Counted from the first letter of the stretch, positions 1 to 9,185 are shown. The stretch is 64,000 nt of DNA from Pollutimonas thiosulfatoxidans (GCF_004022565.1 NZ_CP022987.1:1922001-1986000), one strand, 5' to 3'. Made by a program: numbers and translations. Notes: generated by a model from the letters alone, not told the origin.

Positions 1-103
1 ATAATGATCAAGATGACCGCGCGATCCGCTACGGTGTTTCATGCCTTGATTCTAGTCAGAGCAAAAGTTATATCCATGAAGGAAAACCCCAGTAGCAAGT
101 TTT
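1..103. other. Left edge, unresolved possible 3' end of a plus-strand gene
   Basis: No complete gene fits here. Two plus-strand frames are open from the window edge: frame 1 to a TGA at 103-105 and frame 3 to a TAG at 93-95. Frame 1 has the more GC-rich third positions, and its stop sits right at the foot of the hairpin that follows, as expected for a gene ending just before a terminator. Neither tail resembles a protein I recognise, and the fragment is too short to decide between them. Confidence 0.2.
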
Positions 104-147
104 GACGAACGCCTGCCCCACACAGGCGTACGTCTCTTGCTTTTTTA
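104..147 (+). terminator. Rho-independent terminator of a plus-strand gene left of the window
   Basis: The hairpin has the arms GACG-A-ACGCCTG (104-115) and CAGGCGT-A-CGTC (123-134) with a seven-base loop, so 11 pairs around one A/A mismatch. It is followed by TCTTGC and a run of six T at 141-146. Read on the minus strand after acs there is no T-run, so it points to transcription entering from the left. Confidence 0.6.
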
Positions 148-164
148 TGGCGCCATCACGGTGG

Positions 165-2144
165 TCAGTACACACCCGTAAACTGCTTCAGCACGTCGGG
201 GTTTTCCAGCGTGGAGACGTCCTGGGTGACCTCGTTGCCCTCGGCTACCACACGCAACAAACGGCGCATGATCTTGCCTGATCGAGTCTTGGGCAAGTTG
301 TTGCCAAAGCGGATGTCGCGCGGTTTTGCTATGGGACCAACCTGGTTGGCAACCCAATCGCGCAACTGCGCTGCGATGGCTTCGGCCTTGTCGCCTTCGG
401 GAACCGGATCTTTAAGCATGATGAAAGCCACGATGGCCTCGCCCGTTGTCGCGTCGGGACGACCGACGACGGCTGCCTCGGCAACCAGATCGTGTGCCAC
501 CAATGCCGATTCGATTTCGGTGCCACCCAGACGGTGACCCGATATGCTGAGCACATCGTCCGTACGGCCCAGTATCCAGTAATAACCGTCAGCATCGCGC
601 TGGGCGTTGTCGCCCGCCAGGTAATAGCCTTTGAGTTCTGGCGGGAAGTAGCCGGACTTGAACCGTTCTTCGTCGCCCCAGACTGCGCGTATCATGGCCG
701 GCCATGGCTTCTTGATGACCAGGAAGCCGCCGCGTCCTTCAGCGACCTCGTTGCCCAGCTCGTCGACCACACCCGTGCTGATACCCGGCAGTGGCAAGGT
801 GCAGGAACCCGGCTTGAGCGGCGTGGCTCCTGGTAGCGGAGCCAGGATGTGCCCGCCCGTTTCCGTCTGCCACCAGGTGTCCACGATGGGACACTTGCCG
901 TTACCCACGTTGTTGTAATACCAGATCCAGGCTTCCGGGTTGATCGGTTCGCCGACAGATCCCAACAAGCGCAGGCTGGAAAGATCGTAGCGCTGGGGGT
1001 GAGTGGCCGGGTCGGCTTGCGCCGCCTTGATGAGCGAACGGATGGCGGTGGGCGCTGTGTAGAAAATGCTGACCTTGTGCCGCTGGATCATGTCCCAGAA
1101 GCGTCCCGCGTTCGGGTAGGTGGGAACACCTTCGAAGACAATCTGCGTCAGTCCGGCGGCGAGCGTGCCGTAGGCGATGTAGGAATGACCGGTTACCCAG
1201 CCTACGTCTGCGGTGCACCAGAACACATCGTCCGGACGGGTGTCGAACACCCATTCCGTGGTGAGCTTGGCCCACAGCAGATAGCCCGCTGACGAGTGCT
1301 GCACGCCCTTAGGTTTACCCGTGGAGCCCGACGTATAAAGTACGAACAGAGGATGCTCGGCGGACACCGTAACGGCCTCGCAGACATCCGGCTGCCCTGC
1401 TTCGATGTCGTGCAGCCAGACGTCGCGCTCGTTGTTCCAGGCCACCTGCGTGCCGGCGCGGCGATACACCACCACTTTACGGACGATGTCGCCACCCTCG
1501 TCGGCCAGGGCTTCATCGACCGCGGACTTGAGCGGAATAGCCCGTCCGCCCCGCATCTGGGCATCGGCCGTTACAAGCAGCGTGGCGCCCACGTCGACGA
1601 CCCGCTGATGCAAGCTTTTTGCCGAGAATCCGCCAAAAACAACAGAGTGCGTAATGCCCAGTCGGGCGCAGGCCTGCATGGTGGCGATGGCTTCGATGGA
1701 CATCGGCAGATAGATGATGGCCCTGTCTGCCTTCGTATAACCCAAGGCCTTGAAACCATTGGCGATACGGCAGACGCGGGCATGCAACTGCCGATAGGTC
1801 GCTTTCTCGACCTTGCCGTCGTCGGCTTCGAAGATGATGGCGGTCTTATCGGCATTGCCGTTTTCCAGGTGGACGTCCAGGCAGTTCTCGGAGACGTTCA
1901 GTTCGCCATCCTCGAACCAGGTATAGAACGGCGCATTGGACTCATCGAGAACTTTGGTAAATGGCTTGCGCCACTTCAGGTGTTCCTGGGCATGGCGAGC
2001 CCAGAAACCATCGTGGTCGCGCTCTGCCTCATCGCAAAGAGCCTTGTAACTTTCCATACCCGAAACCGTGGCGCCCGCGACAATTTTGCGCGCAGGAGGA
2101 AACACACGGCTTTCAATAAGAATGGAATCTATGGTGGACGACAT
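165..2144 (-). CDS. acs: Acetyl-CoA synthetase (AMP-forming)
   Basis: Makes acetyl-CoA from acetate, ATP and CoA through an acetyl-AMP intermediate, in the cytoplasm. The 659-residue length matches full-length Acs. The AMP-binding P-loop YTSGSTGKPKG lies near residue 272, the WWQTETGG motif is in the middle, and the C-terminal PKTRSGKIMRR motif holds the catalytic Lys (about residue 624) that is reversibly acetylated in the family. The ATG is preceded by AGGAG 9 nt upstream. The gene begins 35 nt after livF with no terminator between, so it is probably the last gene of the ABC-importer operon. A propionyl-CoA synthetase is possible, but the length and motifs favour acetate as substrate. Confidence 0.93.
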   Translation of the reverse strand: MSSTIDSILIESRVFPPARKIVAGATVSGMESYKALCDEAERDHDGFWARHAQEHLKWRKPFTKVLDESNAPFYTWFEDGELNVSENCLDVHLENGNADKTAIIFEADDGKVEKATYRQLHARVCRIANGFKALGYTKADRAIIYLPMSIEAIATMQACARLGITHSVVFGGFSAKSLHQRVVDVGATLLVTADAQMRGGRAIPLKSAVDEALADEGGDIVRKVVVYRRAGTQVAWNNERDVWLHDIEAGQPDVCEAVTVSAEHPLFVLYTSGSTGKPKGVQHSSAGYLLWAKLTTEWVFDTRPDDVFWCTADVGWVTGHSYIAYGTLAAGLTQIVFEGVPTYPNAGRFWDMIQRHKVSIFYTAPTAIRSLIKAAQADPATHPQRYDLSSLRLLGSVGEPINPEAWIWYYNNVGNGKCPIVDTWWQTETGGHILAPLPGATPLKPGSCTLPLPGISTGVVDELGNEVAEGRGGFLVIKKPWPAMIRAVWGDEERFKSGYFPPELKGYYLAGDNAQRDADGYYWILGRTDDVLSISGHRLGGTEIESALVAHDLVAEAAVVGRPDATTGEAIVAFIMLKDPVPEGDKAEAIAAQLRDWVANQVGPIAKPRDIRFGNNLPKTRSGKIMRRLLRVVAEGNEVTQDVSTLENPDVLKQFTGVY

Positions 2145-2179
2145 AACTAGTACTCCTAACTTCTACAAGAACATGGACA

Positions 2180-2884
2180 TCACGCTGCTGCCCCGAGATA
2201 CCGATTAGTGATCTCGGGCTTCTGCTGCAGCTCTTCCGAGGTACCTGAGAAGACCACCTGCCCGGTATTGAGCAGATAGCAGCGGCTGGCCATAGACAAC
2301 GCGGCCTTCACGTTCTGCTCGACGACGACGATGGTGCGACCTTGGCGCGCGAGCTCTTGGCATACGCCCATGAGGTCGCGCACGATCAGAGGCGCCAGCC
2401 CTTCAAAGGGCTCATCGAGCAAAATCAGTTTGGCATCGCGGATCATGGCGCGGGCAATGGCGACCATCTGCTGCTCGCCTCCTGATAGCTCGCGCCCCTT
2501 ATTGGTACGCCGCTCGTCAAGACGCGGGAAGGTACGGTAAATCTCTTCGTAGCTCAGTGGCGCCTTGGCCGTCATGGCGGCCAACTGGAGATTCTCGTGA
2601 ACCGTAATGCCACCTATGATGCGTCGCTCTTCGGGGACCAATTGCAGCCCCAGCCGCGCAATCTCGTGCGCAGGCATTTTTTCGATGGGCGTACCGTTAA
2701 AGCTTATGGTGCCGGACTTGGGGGTCAAGGCCCCCGCCAGCGTCTTCAATAATGTGGACTTGCCCGCGCCGTTGCGCCCCAGCAGCGCAACGACCTCGTT
2801 CTCGTTGATTTCGAGCGAAACATCGAAAAGGATATGGGAATCGCCGTAATAGGTATTGAGACCTTCTGCTTTAAGCAAACTCAT
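2180..2884 (-). CDS. Branched-chain-type ABC transporter ATPase, LivF-like
   Basis: One of the two ATPases that power a HAAT-family importer (amino acids, amides, urea or small carboxylates). The 234 residues carry Walker A GRNGAGKST near residue 36, the signature LSGGEQQ and Walker B LILLDEPFEG, followed by the switch histidine region, which here reads VVEQN. Its start overlaps the stop of the fused permease/ATPase gene as ATGA (2881-2884), indicating translational coupling. The substrate cannot be read from this subunit. The gene lies between the transporter core and acs in one minus-strand operon. Confidence 0.9.
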   Translation of the reverse strand: MSLLKAEGLNTYYGDSHILFDVSLEINENEVVALLGRNGAGKSTLLKTLAGALTPKSGTISFNGTPIEKMPAHEIARLGLQLVPEERRIIGGITVHENLQLAAMTAKAPLSYEEIYRTFPRLDERRTNKGRELSGGEQQMVAIARAMIRDAKLILLDEPFEGLAPLIVRDLMGVCQELARQGRTIVVVEQNVKAALSMASRCYLLNTGQVVFSGTSEELQQKPEITNRYLGAAA

Positions 2885-4803
2885 GATTCTTCTACGCCTC
2901 CCAGGTAAGCGTCCTGCACTGCCTTGCTGGCCTTGATTTCGTCAGGCGTGCCTTCGGCGAGGAAATTGCCGTCGTACAAGACGGTGATCTTGTCGGCCAG
3001 TTCGAACATGGCGTCCATGTCGTGCTCTACGATCAGCACGGTGCGGCCGCGGCGTATGCTCTTGAGCAAGGCGATGGCATGCACGCGCTCTTCGGGGCTC
3101 ATGCCTGCCAATGGTTCGTCCAGCAGCAGGACATTGGCGCCAGTAGCCAGTGCCAAGCCAATTTCGACCCGACGCTTTTCACCGTATGAGAGCTCGTGTA
3201 CAGGGGTATCTGCCCTATGGGAAAGCTCGACCAGCGCCATGGCGGCCTCGACTTGCTCGGCGCAACCCTTGACCCTGTGCAGACTGACCAAAGCGTCGAA
3301 GCGGAATGAACCACGCTTTTGCCCCAGCACGGACATCAGGATGTTCTGGCGCACAGTGAGCGCATCGAAAAGCTCGTTGACCTGATAGCTTTTGCTCATG
3401 CCCATCTGGCAAACCTGCGTCACGCCTATGCCGGTGATCTTGTCGCCGCGCAGATAGACTTCGCCCAGGGTCGGCTCGATCTCGCCAGCCAGCATCTTGA
3501 AGAACGTGGACTTGCCGGCGCCGTTAGGACCGATGAGGCCGCGCAGCTCGCCTTCTTCGACGGCAATCGACACCCCCTTGACTGCCTTGAGCCCGCCGTA
3601 ATGCTTGGCGATGTTATCGGCACGCAATACGGGCGTACCCTTGGCGACGTGGGGCGATTCGCGCATGACCAGTTGGGGTGCGGGCCTGTTGGATGCCGCT
3701 CCCGTTCCGGCCTTGGCCGGATTGTTGTCCATGGCACGATTAAGACGATTTGTCATGCGCTTGTCACGCCAGGCGATGAACTCCCCGCAGATACCACGCC
3801 GAAACACGGTAACCAGGATAACGAAGATCACGCCCAGGATCAGTCGCCAGTAGGGACCGACCGAATCAACAAACTGCAGGACTTCGAACAGATACAGCCA
3901 GATCAGTGCACCCAATAGTGGCCCGAACAACGTACCGGCCCCACCCATGACGGTCTGGATGACCAGCTCGGCCGACGTATGCAGGTTGAAGGCATCGGGT
4001 GGCATATAGCCCTGGAACAGACCCAGCAAGCCGCCTGCAACACCGCCATAAGCCGCAGCAACCACGAATACAGCCAGTTTGTAGCGCTGGATCTTGTGGC
4101 CCACAGCCATGGCACGGACGGGGTTGCCCCGGATGGCCGTAAGGATGACACCGAAGGGTGAAAGCGAGATGCGGCGGGCAATGATAAAGCCCAGGAAGAA
4201 CATGACGGCCAGGAAGGTATACATCGGCCAGCCCGGCTGAATAACCAGGTGATAGAAGCCGAAGTCGATGGACGGCTCGGGTATGCCCGGAATGCCGTTC
4301 TCGCCACCTGTCCAGTCTCGTAAGGGACCGAACTCGAGGAAGTAGATCATCTCGGCAAACGCCAAGGTGCTCATGGCAAAGTAGATGCCACTGCGACGCA
4401 GGGTGAGATAGCCGATGATCAGGCCCAGCAACGACGCGACGATCATGCCTGCCGCCAAAGCGAGCAGCATGTTGGGGATGATCCCCGTCGTCAGAAGATA
4501 GGCCGTAACGAAACTGCCGGTTCCATAAAAGGCCGCCTGACCGAAAGACAGCAGGCCGGCATAGCCAAAGAGCAGGTCAAACCCAAGGCCGAACAGGCCC
4601 CAGATAAGCACCCGACCCAACAAGTCGGGGCCTGCGCCGATCAGGGGGGCCAGGAACGGTGCCATGCAAAGCACGATACCGGTAATGACCTCTACCCCAT
4701 AGCGGCGACGCATGGCGCCGGGTGGCAGGGCGCTGGCGCCCTGGCTAGATGCGTGCGGAGCTGCTCCGCTCTCGATCGCAACAGAATTATCAGACTGGCT
4801 CAT
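2881..4803 (-). CDS. Fused LivM permease and LivG ATPase of an ABC importer
   Basis: A single 640-residue chain. Residues of roughly 35-345 are a hydrophobic LivM-type inner-membrane permease with about eight to ten segments. A polar Ala/Pro/Asn-rich linker runs to about 395, and a LivG-type ATPase fills the rest: Walker A GPNGAGKST, signature LSYGEKRRVEIG, Walker B LLLDEPLAGMSPEE and the switch IVEHDMD. In E. coli these are two proteins. No stop or frameshift breaks the joint and both halves keep all key motifs, so the fusion looks functional. The start overlaps livH as ATGA (4800-4803) and the stop overlaps livF the same way. Confidence 0.9.
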   Translation of the reverse strand: MSQSDNSVAIESGAAPHASSQGASALPPGAMRRRYGVEVITGIVLCMAPFLAPLIGAGPDLLGRVLIWGLFGLGFDLLFGYAGLLSFGQAAFYGTGSFVTAYLLTTGIIPNMLLALAAGMIVASLLGLIIGYLTLRRSGIYFAMSTLAFAEMIYFLEFGPLRDWTGGENGIPGIPEPSIDFGFYHLVIQPGWPMYTFLAVMFFLGFIIARRISLSPFGVILTAIRGNPVRAMAVGHKIQRYKLAVFVVAAAYGGVAGGLLGLFQGYMPPDAFNLHTSAELVIQTVMGGAGTLFGPLLGALIWLYLFEVLQFVDSVGPYWRLILGVIFVILVTVFRRGICGEFIAWRDKRMTNRLNRAMDNNPAKAGTGAASNRPAPQLVMRESPHVAKGTPVLRADNIAKHYGGLKAVKGVSIAVEEGELRGLIGPNGAGKSTFFKMLAGEIEPTLGEVYLRGDKITGIGVTQVCQMGMSKSYQVNELFDALTVRQNILMSVLGQKRGSFRFDALVSLHRVKGCAEQVEAAMALVELSHRADTPVHELSYGEKRRVEIGLALATGANVLLLDEPLAGMSPEERVHAIALLKSIRRGRTVLIVEHDMDAMFELADKITVLYDGNFLAEGTPDEIKASKAVQDAYLGGVEES

Positions 4804-5675
4804 GCTCTGCCCTCCACACCCAACAGACCTTGTGGTCGCAAAATAAGTACCAGCGCCATGGCTGCAAACAGCATGACGTCGGAATAAACCGGATTGAACA
4901 GCGAAGTCAGGCTAAGTATCTGGCCCGCAATCAATCCACCAAGTATTGCCCCCGGGAAGGAACCGACACCGCCCAGCACCACGACAACAAAGGACTGAAT
5001 CAGGACACGGAAACCCATGTCGGGCACGATCGAGACGATAGGCCCGTAGATGACACCCGCGAAGCCGGCTGCCGCCGCGCCCACACCGAATACCACCAGG
5101 AAGGCCCGCTGGATGTTGATCCCCAGCAGTCTTGTCATGAGCGCGTCTTCGATGCCCGATCGTATGATCAGGCCCAGACGCGTGCGGTACAGCACCAGCC
5201 AGCAAAGGAACAAGGCTGCTGCGGCAATGCCCAGGATCTGGATGCGATACAGGGGGTAGACGACAAACCCCATATCGACAACGCCTTCGCCCCAGGTCGG
5301 GATGGGTACACGTTGTCCGACCCCACCGAATATTGCCCGAACGATTTCGACAATAACGATACTGACACCGAAGGTGACAAGTATCTGGTCTTCGACCGGG
5401 CGGTTATAGAAACGTTTGATCAATCCACGTTCCATGATCAAGCCCACGAGCATGGCGGCCACTGCACCGCCGATAATGCTGATGGTGAATGAATCGGTAA
5501 CCGTGAAGATTGAAAAACCGGCATAGGCGCCCACTACGAACAGCGCGCCGTGCGCGAAATTGATCACGCCAAGCGTGCCGTAGATAATGGTCAGGCCAGC
5601 CGCTATGAGGGAGAGCAGCACCCCCAGCGCGAGACCATTGAAAACTTGTGACATGAATAGGCCCAGGCTAGGCAT
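4800..5675 (-). CDS. Branched-chain-type ABC transporter permease, LivH-like
   Basis: Inner-membrane permease that would pair with the LivM half of the downstream fused protein. The 291 residues are almost all hydrophobic, with about eight predicted helices. The LivH-typical segment NFAHGALFVVGAYAG is near residue 38 and the coupling loop (RAFLVVFGVGAAAAG) is towards the C-terminal third. The ATG follows an AGAGGGGG ribosome site. It is the second gene of the operon, 46 nt after the binding-protein gene, and is coupled to the next gene by a 4-nt overlap. Confidence 0.9.
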   Translation of the reverse strand: MPSLGLFMSQVFNGLALGVLLSLIAAGLTIIYGTLGVINFAHGALFVVGAYAGFSIFTVTDSFTISIIGGAVAAMLVGLIMERGLIKRFYNRPVEDQILVTFGVSIVIVEIVRAIFGGVGQRVPIPTWGEGVVDMGFVVYPLYRIQILGIAAAALFLCWLVLYRTRLGLIIRSGIEDALMTRLLGINIQRAFLVVFGVGAAAAGFAGVIYGPIVSIVPDMGFRVLIQSFVVVVLGGVGSFPGAILGGLIAGQILSLTSLFNPVYSDVMLFAAMALVLILRPQGLLGVEGRA

Positions 5676-5721
5676 ACTAGTCCCCCTCTTTTCTTATAGA
5701 AACAAGCGATATACGAAAGGT

Positions 5722-7098
5722 TTACGCAGCAGGCGCCATCTTGCAGCCGGCATAGCCAATCGGCGGCAGTGTGTCAACGCCGCTTGCAATCGCAACGATG
5801 TCCACGAGATCGTCCTTGTTTTTGATCTCGGATGGCTTCTTGCCGCGTACCACTGCGAAGTCGGCTGCGCCGTCGTGATCTTCTGCGCGGAAGTAGACCT
5901 CGCCACCCATGGTGTAAGGACGCTTGTGGTTGATCCCGTCTTCGAGGGCTTCCACCACTGCTGCCGGATAGAAAGTGCCTGCACGTTCGATCGCATCAGC
6001 CCAAAGCACCATGGTCATGTAGGCATTGTGCTCGGGGTCGCGAGGCTTGGCACCAAACTTGGCTTCATAGGCTTCTACGAAGTCCTTGGCGATTTCGTTT
6101 TTCTCCATCTGGGTCCACCAGAACACCATGGTGCCGTGCACACCTTCCATGATTTCCGGGCCGACTTCTTCAAGCATGTAGGCGGGCATGTAGGGCACGC
6201 ACATCTTCATGTTCTTGAGTACGCCGAACTGGTGAGCCTGCTTGGCCGAGTTGACCGCGTCTGCACCGTAATCCAGGTTGATCAGGATGTCGGCGCCGCT
6301 GTTGGCGACGTTGAGCAGATAGGCACTGTAGTCGGTGGCGCCCAGTGGGTGGATCTGCGGGTTGTCGATGGTGGTCCAGCCCTGCGCTTCGGTGAACTCG
6401 CGCATGTGGTCATGAATGGAGTGGCCATAGTTGTAGTCAGGAACCAGGTAGATGGCCTTCATGTTCTTGCCGTAGGCTTCAGCCAGCACAGGTGCGATGG
6501 CCTTGGATGCCGTGTAGGCGTGATGGCAAAGACGGAAGCCGTAGCGACGGCAGTCTTTCCCGGTGGTATCGCTGGAGCCGCTGATGACGGGGAAGTAAAG
6601 CGTCTTGGCGCGCTCGCAGGTGTTTTGCAAGGCGATGGCTACCGAGCTGCTGACGCTGCCGGAGATCATCATGGCCTTGTCCTGGCGGATGAAACGCGTT
6701 GCGGCTTGCACGGCGCTGTTGGGCTTGGTTTCGGCGTCGCCGATGGCGAGCACAATTTTCTTGCCCAGAATGCCTGTTTTGGTCAGCGGCGATATCTTCT
6801 TGATGCGTGGATCGCCATTGTTGATCATCTCTGCCGCCAATTCGAAGCCGCGCTTCTGTCCTGCGCCTTCAGCCGAGTAGGGGCCGGTAAGATCCAGGGT
6901 GAGGCCGGCTACGACGGTATCGCCTGCTACGCCTTCAGGGTAGTTGCCCAGTTTGGGGTATTTTTTCTCCTGTGCTGACGCTGTAGCGCTGTACGCGCCC
7001 GGAACCAGCAGGCCCCCTGCGACGGCCGAGCCGGTCTTCAGGAAGCTACGACGATCCGTCGAGCCGGTATCATTTTTTTGTGTGTTGATGTCTTTCAC
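5722..7098 (-). CDS. Tat-exported periplasmic substrate-binding protein of the ABC importer
   Basis: Ligand-binding protein for the LivH/LivMG/LivF importer (type I periplasmic fold, amide/urea/branched-chain family). The 458 residues begin with a twin-arginine signal, RRSFLK at residues 16-21, followed by a hydrophobic stretch and a cleavage region around ATASAQ. The mature part starts with the family's TVVAGLTLDLTGPYS segment. The start is GTG with a strong AAAGGAGAT site six bases upstream; no ATG is as well placed. It is the first gene of the operon. The ligand is not deducible from sequence alone. The acs gene at the operon's end hints at a short carboxylate, but a urea- or amide-type ligand is equally compatible with the fold. 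Confidence 0.85.
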   Translation of the reverse strand: MKDINTQKNDTGSTDRRSFLKTGSAVAGGLLVPGAYSATASAQEKKYPKLGNYPEGVAGDTVVAGLTLDLTGPYSAEGAGQKRGFELAAEMINNGDPRIKKISPLTKTGILGKKIVLAIGDAETKPNSAVQAATRFIRQDKAMMISGSVSSSVAIALQNTCERAKTLYFPVISGSSDTTGKDCRRYGFRLCHHAYTASKAIAPVLAEAYGKNMKAIYLVPDYNYGHSIHDHMREFTEAQGWTTIDNPQIHPLGATDYSAYLLNVANSGADILINLDYGADAVNSAKQAHQFGVLKNMKMCVPYMPAYMLEEVGPEIMEGVHGTMVFWWTQMEKNEIAKDFVEAYEAKFGAKPRDPEHNAYMTMVLWADAIERAGTFYPAAVVEALEDGINHKRPYTMGGEVYFRAEDHDGAADFAVVRGKKPSEIKNKDDLVDIVAIASGVDTLPPIGYAGCKMAPAA

Positions 7099-7424
7099 TT
7101 ATATCTCCTTTAGTACTTCTGATTGACGTGCAAAACCACATCCCCCCGACTTCTCAGGCCAAGCTGCGCCCCCCCGAAAATCGGGAAAAAAAAGGTCACT
7201 GCCTGGGAAGTTTTGTGCCCCGCGTCGCGTGTGGCGCCGCAAGATGCTTAGTCTGCCGTGCGTAACGACAATCCGTCTGTTGTTTCTATTTGTGTGTTTG
7301 GGTACGGATGTGGCGAAGATTATCAAATGCGAAACACTGAAACTCACCCGGAAAGGACATTAAGTGTCTCGATTCAGACTTTCGCGAAAAACTAAAGGGT
7401 TAACGTTAATAAGGAAAGCCCGGA
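7099..7424. other. Intergenic region upstream of the ABC-importer operon
   Basis: No convincing gene. It should hold the promoter of the importer operon on the minus strand. A GATAAT hexamer (minus strand, 7319-7324) is a possible -10 but has no good -35. A perfect 10-bp palindrome TTAACGTTAA lies at 7400-7409 and could be a regulator site. A short C/G hairpin next to eight A at 7173-7193 has its T-run on the wrong side to terminate in either direction. Confidence 0.4.
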
Positions 7425-7457
7425 AGAACAAAGGAAAAGCCCCAGAAAAGGGGCTTC
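7424..7457 (-). terminator. Rho-independent terminator after pstB
   Basis: On the minus strand the arms AAGCCCC and GGGGCTT (7437-7456) enclose a six-base loop and are followed by TTTTCCTTTGTTCTT. It lies about 30 nt after the pstB stop and so closes the pst operon. Confidence 0.8.
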
Positions 7458-7487
7458 GTGAACAGGCTGGGGCAAGTGGTTTTTAGC

Positions 7488-8264
7488 TTAACCGAAGCGG
7501 CCCGTGATGTAGTCTTCGGTCTCTTTTCTTGCGGGTTTGACGAACACCTGGTCGGTCTCGCCGAACTCCATGAGTTCGCCCAAATACATGTATGCCGTGT
7601 AGTCGGAGCACCGCGCCGCCTGCTGCATGTTGTGGGTCACGATCACCACGGTGTAGTCGGACTTCAGTTCGGCTATCAGCTCTTCGATTTTTGCCGTGGA
7701 AATAGGATCCAGCGCCGAACACGGCTCGTCCAGCAGCATGATTTCCGGTTTGATGGCAATACCGCGCGCTATGCATAAGCGCTGTTGCTGGCCGCCCGAC
7801 AGCCCGTTGCCGCTTTGAGCAAGTTTGTCTTTGACTTCGTTCCAGAGCGCCGCCTTGGTCAGGGCCCACTCGACGCGTTCGTCCATCTCACCCTTGCTGA
7901 GCCTTTCGAACAGCCGGACGCCAAATGCAATGTTGTCGTAGATGCTCATGGGAAAAGGCGTGGGTTTCTGGAACACCATGCCCACTTTGGCGCGTATCAA
8001 TGAGATATCCATGCGCGACGACAGCAGGTTCTCGCCGTCCAGGATGATCTCACCCTCGGCGCGCTGTCCGGGATAAAGCTCGAACATGCGATTGAAGGTG
8101 CGCAACAAGGTGGACTTTCCGCAACCTGATGGCCCGATGAATGCCGTGACCTTGTTCTCCTTGATGGACAGGTTGACGTCCTTGATGGCCTGGTAGTTGC
8201 CATAGTAGAAGTTCAGGTTCTTGACTTCGAGCTTGGTGCGTTCGGCGTTGGGGTTTGATTGCAT
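7488..8264 (-). CDS. pstB: Phosphate ABC transporter ATPase PstB
   Basis: Energises high-affinity phosphate import and takes part in Pho signalling. At 258 residues it is normal PstB size. Walker A GPSGCGKSTLLR is near residue 42, the signature is LSGGQQQRLCIAR and Walker B is IMLLDEPCSALDP. The N-terminal NLNFYYGNYQAIKDV stretch is typical of PstB. It is the last gene of pstSCAB, 45 nt after pstA, and is followed by a terminator. No phoU follows it, although phoU often does in other proteobacteria. Confidence 0.97.
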   Translation of the reverse strand: MQSNPNAERTKLEVKNLNFYYGNYQAIKDVNLSIKENKVTAFIGPSGCGKSTLLRTFNRMFELYPGQRAEGEIILDGENLLSSRMDISLIRAKVGMVFQKPTPFPMSIYDNIAFGVRLFERLSKGEMDERVEWALTKAALWNEVKDKLAQSGNGLSGGQQQRLCIARGIAIKPEIMLLDEPCSALDPISTAKIEELIAELKSDYTVVIVTHNMQQAARCSDYTAYMYLGELMEFGETDQVFVKPARKETEDYITGRFG

Positions 8265-8309
8265 AGTCGTTCCCGGCTGAAAGGGCCTGCAAGCCCTTCC
8301 GGCACAGTA

Positions 8310-9170
8310 TTATTTTCGAAAGAGGCTGCGAGCGGCGATGTTGATGCCCAGTACTAGCAGTGTGATCAAAACGGCGCCCGCCCATGCCAGCCGATTCCAG
8401 TCCTCGAAGGGGCTGGCAGCGTACTGGAAGATGACGACCGGAAGATTGGCGATCGGGGCATTCATGTTCAAGGACATGAATTGATTGTTCAAAGCGGTAA
8501 ACAGCAGCGGTGCTGTCTCACCGGAAATACGCGCAACGGCCAGCAGGACACCGGTAATGATGCCGGACCGTGCTGCACGATAACTGATGAACATGATAAC
8601 GCGCCACTGCGGGCAACCCAGGGCGGCCGCCGCCTCGCGCAGGCTGTTCGGCACCAGCAGGAGCATATTGTCGGTGGCGCGCACCACCACGGGGATCACC
8701 AGAATGGCAAGCGCCAGCGCACCAGCCCAGCCGGAATAATGGCCGACCTGCGCCACATAGGTGGCATAAATGAACAGGCCGATGACGATGGACGGCGCCG
8801 AGAGCAACACGTCGTTAAGGAAGCGCGTTGCCGGCGCCAGCCAGCCTCGCTGGCCATACTCGGCCAAGTAGGTGCCCGCCAATACCCCTATGGGGGTACC
8901 AATAAGCGTCGCCACCGCGGCCATCATCACACTGCCTATGATGGCATTGAGCAAGCCGCCATCGGCACCGGGCGGGGGCGTGCTTTGCGTCAGCAGTGTC
9001 AATGACAGGGCCGAGCCACCTTTGACGAAAAGCGTCAGTATGATCCAGCTGAGCCAGAACAGGCCGAAAATGACAGTGGCCGCCGACAGGGTCAGCATCA
9101 GCGTATTGAAGCGCTGCCGCCGCCGGTATACGGGGTTGGACAGGTTGACGATGGAGTCGGAAGAGAACAT
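8310..9170 (-). CDS. pstA: Phosphate ABC transporter permease PstA
   Basis: Inner-membrane permease subunit that pairs with PstC. The 286 residues have six hydrophobic segments and the binding-protein-dependent permease signature around EAAAALGCPQWRVIMFISYR (about residues 187-206), the loop that docks the ATPase. The gene begins 15 nt after pstC and is followed by pstB, all in one minus-strand operon. Confidence 0.96.
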   Translation of the reverse strand: MFSSDSIVNLSNPVYRRRQRFNTLMLTLSAATVIFGLFWLSWIILTLFVKGGSALSLTLLTQSTPPPGADGGLLNAIIGSVMMAAVATLIGTPIGVLAGTYLAEYGQRGWLAPATRFLNDVLLSAPSIVIGLFIYATYVAQVGHYSGWAGALALAILVIPVVVRATDNMLLLVPNSLREAAAALGCPQWRVIMFISYRAARSGIITGVLLAVARISGETAPLLFTALNNQFMSLNMNAPIANLPVVIFQYAASPFEDWNRLAWAGAVLITLLVLGINIAARSLFRK

Positions 9171-9185
9171 GGCTGGATTCGATAC

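Noticed and set aside
7173..7193. CCCGA/TCGGG stem with an adjacent run of eight A as a terminator
   Set aside because: On the minus strand the T-run precedes the stem and on the plus strand A follows, so neither direction has the right order.
7099..7347. An 82-codon minus-strand open frame upstream of the importer operon
   Set aside because: No ribosome site, no recognisable domain, and it occupies the region expected to be the promoter and leader of the binding-protein gene.
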